A DNA stretch of 5,084 nt, from assembly GCA_020216625.1 (NCBI GenBank), contig JAIUYB010000214.1, positions 1-5,084 of the forward strand, written 5' to 3'. Every line of letters starts with the position of its first letter. The first letter of the stretch is position 1. Origin of the DNA: Desulfarculus sp. (GTDB lineage Bacteria > Desulfobacterota > Desulfarculia > Desulfarculales > Desulfarculaceae). Under the pieces are notes generated by a model. That model was not told the DNA's origin, did no database searches, and saw only the letters and a list, made by a program, of their open reading frames with translations. Of the stretch, positions 1-5,084 are shown piece by piece. A program made the position numbers and the translations under genes.

Positions 1-1118
1 AGGCCTTGCCGCCCTTGGCCGACCTGGCCGAGGCCGACCAGTGCCAGCTGATGTACACCTCGGGCACCACCGGCCGGCCCAAGGGCGCGGTGATCAGCCA
101 CGGCAACGTGCTCTGGAATCTGATGAACACCATCCTGGGCCGGGAGGACCAGCCCGGCCAGGTCTCGGTGGTGGTGGGGCCGCTCTATCACACCGCCGCG
201 CTCAACAACCATTTCACCATCCAGGTGGCCTTGGGCGGGACCAGTGTGCTGGTCAGCCATTTCGAGCCCCAAGGGCTTTTGCGCACCATCCAGGCCGAGC
301 GGGTCAATGTGATCAGCGGCTCGCCGGCCTTCTATCACCTCTTGATGCAGCAACCCGGCGCCTGGGACTTCGACCGCTCCTCCATCACCAAGTGCACCGC
401 CGGGGCCGACAAGCTCAGCGCCGAGACCAAACGCCAGTTGATGGAATTTTTTCCCAACATCAACGGTGTCTACGACGTCTACGGCTGCACCGAGGCCAGC
501 CCCTGCATCACCATCCTCACCGCGGCCCAGTCCCACGAGCGCCATGGATCGGTGGGCCGGGCCCTGCCGTTCCTCCGGGCCCGGGTGGTGGACGAGCTGG
601 ACCGACCGGTGGCGGTGGGCCAGGTGGGCGAGTTGGTCTGCCAAGGCCCCAACGTCATGCAGGGCTATCACAACCAGCCCCAGGCCACGGCCGAGGCCAT
701 CCGCGATGGTTGGCTGCACACCGGCGACTTGGCCTACATGGACCCCGATGGCTTCTTCTACATCGTCGACCGCAAGAAGGACATGATCGTCAGTGGCGGC
801 GAGAATATCTACCCTCGCGAGATCGAGGAGGTCCTTTACCACCATCCGGCCATTGCCGACGTGGCGGTGGTGGGCGAGCCCGACCCGCTCTGGGGCGAGT
901 CGGTCAAGGCGGTGGTGGCGCTGAAAAGCGGGGCCAACCTGTCCGAGGCCGAAGTCGTCGAATACTGCAAGCAGCACCTGGCCAGCTACAAGAAGCCGCG
1001 CCAGGTGGTCTTCGTGGACCAGTTGCCGCGCAACGCCTCGGGCAAGGTGCTCAAGCGCGAACTGCGCGGCCAGCGGGATCACGGCGCGCCGGCCGGGGGG
1101 GCGGTGCATTCATCCTGA
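1..1118 (+). CDS. AMP-forming acyl-CoA ligase (class I adenylate-forming enzyme), 5'-truncated by the window
   Basis: The enzyme would activate a carboxylic acid with ATP to an acyl-adenylate and then to an acyl-CoA in the cytoplasm. The reading frame is open from the left edge (first full codon at base 3), so the true start lies upstream; by family length roughly 150-170 N-terminal residues are missing. Numbering from the TTG at base 6, the visible motifs in order are the phosphate-binding A3 loop YTSGTTGRPKG (17-27), YGCTE (159-163), GWLHTGD (235-241), the hinge DRKKD (255-259) followed by SGGENIYP (263-270), and the C-terminal NASGK with the adenylation lysine at 347. All key residues are present, so the enzyme looks active. 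The tail after the lysine is short and ends HSS. The stop lies 17 bases before the binding-protein gene, which suggests cotranscription. Substrate is not deducible; FadD-like fatty acid, aromatic or alicyclic acid ligases all fit. Family call is secure, specificity is not. Confidence 0.95.
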   Translation, partial: ALPPLADLAEADQCQLMYTSGTTGRPKGAVISHGNVLWNLMNTILGREDQPGQVSVVVGPLYHTAALNNHFTIQVALGGTSVLVSHFEPQGLLRTIQAERVNVISGSPAFYHLLMQQPGAWDFDRSSITKCTAGADKLSAETKRQLMEFFPNINGVYDVYGCTEASPCITILTAAQSHERHGSVGRALPFLRARVVDELDRPVAVGQVGELVCQGPNVMQGYHNQPQATAEAIRDGWLHTGDLAYMDPDGFFYIVDRKKDMIVSGGENIYPREIEEVLYHHPAIADVAVVGEPDPLWGESVKAVVALKSGANLSEAEVVEYCKQHLASYKKPRQVVFVDQLPRNASGKVLKRELRGQRDHGAPAGGAVHSS

Positions 1119-1124
1119 GGGAAA

Positions 1125-1131
1125 GGGAGGA
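1125..1131 (+). promoter_or_regulatory. Strong ribosome binding site for the TAXI binding-protein gene
   Basis: The purine-rich GGGAGGA sits 4 bases before the ATG at 1136 and contains a near-ideal GGAGG core. It fixes the start of the binding-protein gene, even though the same frame stays open far upstream through the ligase gene. It is a better match than the sites before the two following genes, in line with the high expression expected of a periplasmic binding protein. Confidence 0.75.
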
Positions 1132-1135
1132 AGTC

Positions 1136-2104
1136 ATGCCCGGATCATATCGTTCCAAACCCGTCGTCCTGGTCCTGGCCCTGGTCTGTCTGGCCTGCCT
1201 GGCCGCGCCGGCCGCCGCCGCCGACGTCCGCCTGGCCATCGGCACCGCCTCCACCGGCGGCACCTGGTATCCCCTGGGCGGCGGGGTGGCCAACATGATC
1301 ACCAAATATGTGCCGGGCTACCAGGCCGCGGCCCATCCCTCCGGCGCCTCCATCGAGAACATCAGGGCCGTGGCCAGCGGCAAGGACGCGGTGGCGCTGT
1401 CCATGCCCGACACCGCCTACCACGCCTTCAATGGTCTGGAGGCTTTCAGCGGCAAACCGGTCAAGGACCTGCGTGGCCTGATGGCCACCTATCCCATCGA
1501 CATCCAGTTTTTCGTCCGGGCTGACGGCCCGATCAAGACCATCAAGGATCTGAAGGGCAAGAAGGTGGCGGTGGGCGCGCCCGGCAGCGGCACCGAGGCC
1601 ATGGCTCGCTACGTCCTCAAGGTCTACGGCTTGACCTACGACGACATCGACGAGCAGTTCCTCTCGGCCACCGAGACCACCGAAGCCTTGCAGGACGGCA
1701 ACATCGACGCCGGCATCGTCACTCTGGGCACCCCGGCCCCGGCCCTGATGGACCTGGCCACCCAGCGCGACATCCGCTTCCTGGACATCGAGCCGGAGGT
1801 GGGCGACAAGATCAACAAGGAGTTTCCGGCCTATTTCCCCCGCACCATCCCGGCCGGCACCTACAAGGGCCAGGACAAGCCCCACCACACCCTGGCCTGG
1901 ATGGGTCTGTTCGTGATCGACGCCAAGACCAACGAGCAGTTAGCCTACGACATCGTCAAGGCGGTCTTCGAGCACAAGGACGAGTTGGACAAGATCCACG
2001 CCCAGTTCAAGGGCATCACCCTGGAAAACGCGGTCAAGGGCATGCCGATTCCCTGGCATCCCGGCGCGGAGAAGTTCTTCAAGGAAAAGGGCGTGCTGAA
2101 ATAG
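1136..2104 (+). CDS. TAXI family TRAP transporter solute-binding protein
   Basis: This 322-residue protein is the periplasmic receptor of a TRAP transporter of the TAXI subgroup; it would bind an organic anion and deliver it to the DctQM permease. Residues 1-29 form a Sec signal peptide: R6 and K8, a hydrophobic core at about 10-24, then an alanine-rich cleavage region with a likely cut after A29, before DVRLAIGT. Two cysteines (18, 21) lie in the core but do not form a good lipobox, so a soluble rather than lipid-anchored receptor is favoured. TAXI hallmarks are GTASTGGTWYPLGGG (36-50), SGASIENIRAV shortly after, GAPGSGTE (147-154) and DGNIDAGIV (187-195). Length is normal for the family. 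The start is fixed by the strong ribosome binding site. Known TAXI ligands include glutamate and 2-oxoglutarate, but few members have been characterised; here neighbouring acyl-CoA ligases hint at another carboxylate. A strong hairpin follows the stop codon. Confidence 0.95.
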   Translation: MPGSYRSKPVVLVLALVCLACLAAPAAAADVRLAIGTASTGGTWYPLGGGVANMITKYVPGYQAAAHPSGASIENIRAVASGKDAVALSMPDTAYHAFNGLEAFSGKPVKDLRGLMATYPIDIQFFVRADGPIKTIKDLKGKKVAVGAPGSGTEAMARYVLKVYGLTYDDIDEQFLSATETTEALQDGNIDAGIVTLGTPAPALMDLATQRDIRFLDIEPEVGDKINKEFPAYFPRTIPAGTYKGQDKPHHTLAWMGLFVIDAKTNEQLAYDIVKAVFEHKDELDKIHAQFKGITLENAVKGMPIPWHPGAEKFFKEKGVLK

Positions 2105-2111
2105 CATCCAG

Positions 2112-2146
2112 CGGCGGCGGCCCCGTTTTCGCGGGAGCCGCCGCCG
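2112..2146 (+). promoter_or_regulatory. Intercistronic stem-loop downstream of the binding-protein gene
   Basis: CGGCGGCGGC (2112-2121) is perfectly complementary to GCCGCCGCCG (2137-2146). Inside it CCCG (2122-2125) pairs with CGGG (2132-2135), leaving a TTTTCG loop (2126-2131) and one unpaired A (2136). This gives 14 pairs, all G-C. It begins 8 bases after the stop codon and ends 5 bases before the next ribosome binding site. No T-run follows, so it is a poor intrinsic terminator. Hairpins at this position in binding-protein transport operons (REP hairpins between malE and malF in E. coli are the textbook case) protect the upstream message from 3' decay. That role is inferred here; partial termination is the alternative. 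Confidence 0.75.
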
Positions 2147-2151
2147 ACCCC

Positions 2152-2157
2152 GAGGAA
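2152..2157 (+). promoter_or_regulatory. Closely spaced ribosome binding site for the DUF1850 gene
   Basis: GAGGAA lies only 2 bases before the ATG at 2160 (4 bases if only GAGG pairs with 16S rRNA), a tighter spacing than usual. It starts 5 bases after the foot of the strong hairpin. Weak or structure-affected initiation here would lower output relative to the binding protein. Confidence 0.5.
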
Positions 2158-2159
2158 CC

Positions 2160-2699
2160 ATGCGCCGCATCGTTTGCCCAATCCTGTTGATCCTGCTGGC
2201 CGCCGGCCTGACCCATGCGCCGGCCTGGGCCGGTGCGCCGGACCTGGCGCTTCGGGTCTATGCCGAGGACCAAACTCGGCCCGGCCTGGTCCTGCCGGTG
2301 CGCGCGGGTTCTCACCTGACGGTCTCCTTTTTCCACAGCTACGATCGAGCCGATTTCTCCGAGCACTACCAGGTGCTCGGTCCGGGGGGGATCCTGCTCA
2401 CCAACATGACCTTCCGTTCCATGCTCAACGGCCAGGGATTTGACTTGGGCCGCTATCGCGCCCACGCCGACGGCTCGGCCGAGCTGGCGGAGATCAACCA
2501 GCGCCTGGGCGAGATCGTCTTCCGCCTGGGCTCGCCGGACCTGGCCAACCACCGCCTGAGGGTGGACGGCCAGACCCATCGCTTGTTGGACTATTTCGCG
2601 CCCGGGACCCTCCTGCGCCTGCGGGTGGAGCCCTTGGCTCCAGCCGAGCCCTGGGCCCAACTCCCGCGCCAGACCCCCCACCCAGAGGAAAGACCATGA
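2160..2699 (+). CDS. Exported DUF1850 domain protein, TAXI-TRAP accessory
   Basis: This is a 179-residue small exported protein of the DUF1850 family, which is repeatedly found next to TAXI binding proteins and fused TRAP permeases; its biochemical role is not established as far as I know. Residues 1-24 are a signal peptide: RR at 2-3, hydrophobic stretch 4-17, and an AWA-G cleavage site after A24. The domain spans about 30-160. It contains the family-like HS pair with a following acidic residue (FFHSYDRADFSEHY, 57-70) and the block TFRSMLNGQGF (84-94). In my memory of the family the second block is usually closer to SxGAGLP, so this member looks divergent. The C-terminus (about 160-179) is proline-rich and probably unstructured. 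No transmembrane helix is seen after the signal peptide, so it should be periplasmic, or anchored if the signal is not cleaved. Its stop overlaps the permease start by 4 bases, implying translational coupling. The family call comes from motif pattern and context. Confidence 0.8.
   Translation: MRRIVCPILLILLAAGLTHAPAWAGAPDLALRVYAEDQTRPGLVLPVRAGSHLTVSFFHSYDRADFSEHYQVLGPGGILLTNMTFRSMLNGQGFDLGRYRAHADGSAELAEINQRLGEIVFRLGSPDLANHRLRVDGQTHRLLDYFAPGTLLRLRVEPLAPAEPWAQLPRQTPHPEERP
2684..2690 (+). promoter_or_regulatory. Ribosome binding site for the fused TRAP permease, inside the DUF1850 gene
   Basis: AGAGGAA lies 5 bases before the ATG at 2696 and within the last codons of the upstream gene. It supports this start over later in-frame ATGs and, with the ATGA overlap at 2696-2699, points to reinitiation coupling between the DUF1850 protein and the permease. 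Confidence 0.65.
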
Positions 2700-4597
2700 C
2701 AGACAAGGCAAGCGGCGGCGAGGTCAATTGGCTGCAAACCCTGGTGAAGGCCATCGCCCTGGGCATGGCCGCCTTCCAGATCTACACCGCGCAGTTTGGC
2801 CTGTATTCGGCCATGGTGCAGCGGCCGGTCCACCTGCTTTTTGCCTGCGCACTGGTGTTCCTCACCTTTCCCGCCACCGATCGCTATCAGGGTCGGGCCT
2901 ATCCCAAGGCCCTGCGCGCCCTGGACCTGGGCCTGGTGGGCCTGAGCGTGCTGGTGCTGGTTCACCTGGCCGTGAGCTACAAGACCCTGGCCATGCGCGG
3001 GGGGGCGGCCAGCGACACCGACCTCTGGCTGGGCGGCTTGGCCATGCTCCTGGTGTTGGAATGCACCCGCCGCTTGATGGGCTGGGCCCTGCCCATCATC
3101 ACCATCGTGGCCCTGGCCTACACCCTGTGGGGGCACGAGATTCCCGGCCTGTGGGGGCACTTCCCTCTGGACCTGGAGCAACTCATCAGCTACCAGTACC
3201 TGACCACCGAGGGCCTCTTTGGCATCCCCCTGGGGGTCAGCGCCAGTTTCATCTTCATCTTCATCATGTTCGGGGCCTTCTTGGTCAGCTCCGGCACCGG
3301 CGAGTTCTTCATCCAGTTCGCCAACGCCCTGGCCGGCCACATGCGCGGAGGGCCGGCCAAGGTGGCGGTGATCAGCAGCGCCTTTTTTGGCACCATCAGC
3401 GGCTCGGCGGTGGCCAACGTAGTCAGCACCGGCTCCTTCACCATCCCCCTGATGAAGAAGATCGGCTACCGGCCCCAGTTCGCCGGGGCGGTGGAGTCGG
3501 TGGCCTCCACCGGCGGGCAGTTCATGCCGCCGGTGATGGGCGCCGGCGCCTTCATCATGGCCGACATGTTGGGAGTGGGCTACTTCGAGGTCTGCAAGGC
3601 GGCCATCATACCGGCCTGTCTCTACTACTTTGCGTTGCTCTACATGGTGCACATGGAGGCGGTCAAGACCGGACTCACCGGCCTGCCTCGGGCCGAACTG
3701 CCCCATCTGGGATCGGTGGTTCGTCAGGGCGGCCACCTGATGATTCCGGCCTTCTTTCTGATCCTGCTGCTTACCCTGGGCTACTCTCCCATGAAGTCCG
3801 GCCTGTGGTCCATCATCGCGGTGATGGTGGTTAGCGGCCTGCGCAAGGCCACCCGCATGGGCTGGCGCGACGTGATCGCGGCCATGGAGCGGGGGGCCAA
3901 GGGCTGCCTGGAAGTGGCCCTGGCCTGCGCCTGCGCCGGGATCGTCATCGGCTGCGTCACCCAGACCGGGCTGGGCCTGAAGTTCTCGGGCCTGGTCATC
4001 GATGCCGCCGGCGGCAACCTGATGCTCTCCCTGGTGATGGTGATGCTGGCCTCCATGGTGCTGGGCATGGGGCTCACCACCTCGGCGGCCTACATCCTCA
4101 CCGTGATCCTGGGCGGACCGGTGCTGATCGAGCTGGGAGTGCCGGCCATCGCGGCCCATCTGTTCGTCTTTTACTACGCCTGCCTGTCCTGCATCACCCC
4201 GCCGGTGGCCCTGGCCGCCTTCGCCGGGGCGGCGGTGGCCGGCAGCCGGCCTTTCCCCACCGGTTTCGAGTCCATGCGCCTGGCGGCCATCGCCTACATC
4301 TCGCCTTTCTTCTTCGTCTACAGCCCAGTGTTGATCTGGAAGGGCGCCTGGTGGGAGATCGCCCTGGCCTGCCTGACCGCCATCCTGGGCAGCATCGCCC
4401 TGGGCTCGGGGCTGATGGGCTACCTGCGCACCCGGCTCAACTGGGCCATGCGCCTGCTGTTGCTGGTGGCGGGCTTCGGCCTGATCAAGCCAGGTCTGTA
4501 CACCGACCTTTTCGGAGCGGCGGTGCTAGGCGGCATGTACCTTTGGCAGGCGCGGGGTCAGCGCGCGGCCGCGCTCGCAAATCCGGCCCGGAGCTGA
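2696..4597 (+). CDS. TRAP transporter fused permease subunit (DctQ-DctM, 4TM/12TM type)
   Basis: This 633-residue inner-membrane protein is the secondary carrier of the TAXI system, moving substrate released by the binding protein inward with an ion gradient. The N-terminal part (about 1-150) is the DctQ-like small subunit, with hydrophobic segments near 15-38, 44-60, 76-94 and 110-146 and the fused-permease signature LECTRRLMGWALP (121-133). The DctM-like large domain runs from about 175 to 560. Its conserved hairpin and substrate-site motifs are FFGTISGSAVANV (230-242), TGGQFMPPVMGAGAF (from about 273), GMGLTTSAAYI (457-467) and CITPPVALAAFAGA (499-512); the two repeats of the elevator-type fold are both present. 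Two or three further hydrophobic segments follow at about 550-625, which is usual for TAXI-linked fused permeases. The gene overlaps the DUF1850 gene by 4 bases and ends 4 bases before the second ligase. It appears intact. The coupling ion (Na+ or H+) cannot be decided. Confidence 0.95.
   Translation: MTDKASGGEVNWLQTLVKAIALGMAAFQIYTAQFGLYSAMVQRPVHLLFACALVFLTFPATDRYQGRAYPKALRALDLGLVGLSVLVLVHLAVSYKTLAMRGGAASDTDLWLGGLAMLLVLECTRRLMGWALPIITIVALAYTLWGHEIPGLWGHFPLDLEQLISYQYLTTEGLFGIPLGVSASFIFIFIMFGAFLVSSGTGEFFIQFANALAGHMRGGPAKVAVISSAFFGTISGSAVANVVSTGSFTIPLMKKIGYRPQFAGAVESVASTGGQFMPPVMGAGAFIMADMLGVGYFEVCKAAIIPACLYYFALLYMVHMEAVKTGLTGLPRAELPHLGSVVRQGGHLMIPAFFLILLLTLGYSPMKSGLWSIIAVMVVSGLRKATRMGWRDVIAAMERGAKGCLEVALACACAGIVIGCVTQTGLGLKFSGLVIDAAGGNLMLSLVMVMLASMVLGMGLTTSAAYILTVILGGPVLIELGVPAIAAHLFVFYYACLSCITPPVALAAFAGAAVAGSRPFPTGFESMRLAAIAYISPFFFVYSPVLIWKGAWWEIALACLTAILGSIALGSGLMGYLRTRLNWAMRLLLLVAGFGLIKPGLYTDLFGAAVLGGMYLWQARGQRAAALANPARS
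4590..4593 (+). promoter_or_regulatory. Ribosome binding site for the second acyl-CoA ligase
   Basis: GGAG lies 8 bases before the ATG at 4602 and falls just inside the end of the permease gene. This supports the chosen start and translation of the second ligase from the same transcript. Confidence 0.55.
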
Positions 4598-4601
4598 AGC
4601 C

Positions 4602-5084
4602 ATGCGCGGCATTGACGATCTGTTGCGCCAACGCGCCCAGGAGCGCGGCGACCAGACCTTTCTGGTCTGTCCAGGGCAGGAGCTATCCTTCTGCGAAATG
4701 GAGCGCCGGGTGGGCTCCGTGGCCGCCGGACTGGAACGGCTGGGCCTGGGGCCGGGCCAGAGCGTGGCTCTGCTCCTGGGAAACGGCCCCCACTTCGTCA
4801 CCGCCTGGTGGGCGCTGATGCGCCTGGGCGCGGTGATGGTGCCGGTGAACCTGCGCCTGACCGCCCGCGAGGCGGCCTACATCATCAACCACTGCGGGGC
4901 GTGCTTGGCGTTGACCGGGCCCGAGGCCGCGCCGATCATGTCCGAGCTGATCCCCCTCTGCCCGCGGGTGCATGCCTGGTTGACCCCGGAAGACCAGGAC
5001 CGCTATCTGGACCTGCCGCCGCGCCAGGAGCCCTCGCCAGCCGGGCCGGACGACCTGGCCAGCATCCTCTATACCTCGGGCACC
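4602..5084 (+). CDS. AMP-forming acyl-CoA ligase, N-terminal part, cut by the window end
   Basis: The frame is open from the ATG at 4602 to the last base (161 codons), so the gene continues beyond the window. It reads MRGIDDLLRQRAQERGDQ at the start, then a typical N-terminal ligase region: EMERRVGSVAAGLERLG (about 38-54), the GQSVALLLGNGPHFV block, and ALMRLGAVMVPVNLRLTARE, the stretch that normally precedes the substrate pocket. The last residues are ILYTSGT, the beginning of the ATP phosphate-binding A3 loop. The catalytic C-terminal half is not visible, so activity and substrate cannot be judged. The start is supported by an upstream GGAG and the 4-base gap to the permease stop. It belongs to the same superfamily as the ligase at the left edge, and both flank the transporter; it may be a paralogue with a different acid preference, but the overlapping part available for comparison is only the few residues around the A3 loop. 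Confidence 0.93.
   Translation, partial: MRGIDDLLRQRAQERGDQTFLVCPGQELSFCEMERRVGSVAAGLERLGLGPGQSVALLLGNGPHFVTAWWALMRLGAVMVPVNLRLTAREAAYIINHCGACLALTGPEAAPIMSELIPLCPRVHAWLTPEDQDRYLDLPPRQEPSPAGPDDLASILYTSGT

Noticed and set aside
1095..1101. Run of seven G near the ligase 3' end (similar runs at 2384-2390 and 2999-3005) as frameshift or phase-variation sites
   Set aside because: All three genes are in frame with intact family motifs on both sides, or a normal short tail in the ligase. Runs of this length are expected by chance at this GC content.
41..1135. Open frame continuous with the receptor gene, which would add 365 residues upstream of its start
   Set aside because: It overlaps the ligase gene in another frame and translates to low-complexity Gly/Arg/Pro/His-rich sequence. 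The ligase frame carries all catalytic motifs, and a strong ribosome binding site and signal peptide fix the receptor start at 1136.
1145..1888. 247-codon open frame on the minus strand across the receptor gene
   Set aside because: Antisense shadow of the receptor gene with biased Gly/Val/Asp composition and no motif. High GC makes stop codons rare on the opposite strand.
2112..2146. Intrinsic transcription terminator ending the operon after the receptor gene
   Set aside because: The stem is strong but no T-run follows, and the next three genes are tightly packed components of the same transport pathway. An mRNA-stability or attenuation role is more likely.
2728..3834. Long + strand open frame offset within the permease gene
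   Set aside because: Gly/Pro/His/Arg-rich out-of-frame translation lying wholly inside the intact permease.
2591..4159. 522-codon open frame on the minus strand across the permease gene
   Set aside because: Its translation is rich in His, Gln, Gly and Asp with no recognisable fold, as expected from the antisense of GC-rich codons for a membrane protein. The + strand permease is complete with conserved TRAP motifs.
4351..4818. + strand open frame spanning the permease-ligase junction
   Set aside because: It is out of frame with both the permease end and the second ligase, whose recognisable protein sequence begins at 4602. Its translation has no family features.

Overview
This is a GC-rich bacterial window that is almost entirely coding. 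Every gene lies on the + strand and the intergenic gaps are 55 bases or less. The layout is: the C-terminal two thirds of an AMP-forming acyl-CoA ligase (1-1118), a TAXI-family TRAP periplasmic binding protein (1136-2104), a small exported DUF1850 protein (2160-2699), a fused DctQM-type TRAP permease (2696-4597), and the N-terminal 161 residues of a second AMP-forming ligase (4602 to the window end). The tight spacing, with a 4-base ATGA overlap and a 4-base gap, argues for one polycistronic transcript. No promoter, RNA gene, mobile element or CRISPR array is visible, and no gene-free stretch exceeds 55 bases.

The genes read as an import-and-activate module. The TAXI protein would capture a carboxylate in the periplasm and the fused permease would move it inward with a Na+ or H+ gradient. 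The DUF1850 protein is a frequent but poorly understood companion of TAXI systems. One or both flanking ligases would then convert the acid to its acyl-CoA thioester and trap it in the cytoplasm. The substrate cannot be read from the sequence; aromatic, alicyclic and fatty acids are all possible.

The main non-coding feature is a very strong stem-loop (about 2112-2146) in the only sizeable gap, directly after the binding-protein gene. It has no U-tract, so it looks more like an mRNA-stabilising or processing hairpin that sets a high binding-protein to permease ratio than a full terminator.

The organism is probably a Gram-negative proteobacterium or a member of the Desulfobacterota (deltaproteobacterial type). 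This rests on the periplasmic transport system, the high GC and the pairing of TRAP genes with acyl-CoA ligases. The lineage call is an inference and no marker gene is present. I see no clearly unprecedented system here. The most distinctive points are the ligase-TRAP-ligase arrangement, the exported DUF1850 protein coupled to the permease, and the intercistronic hairpin.
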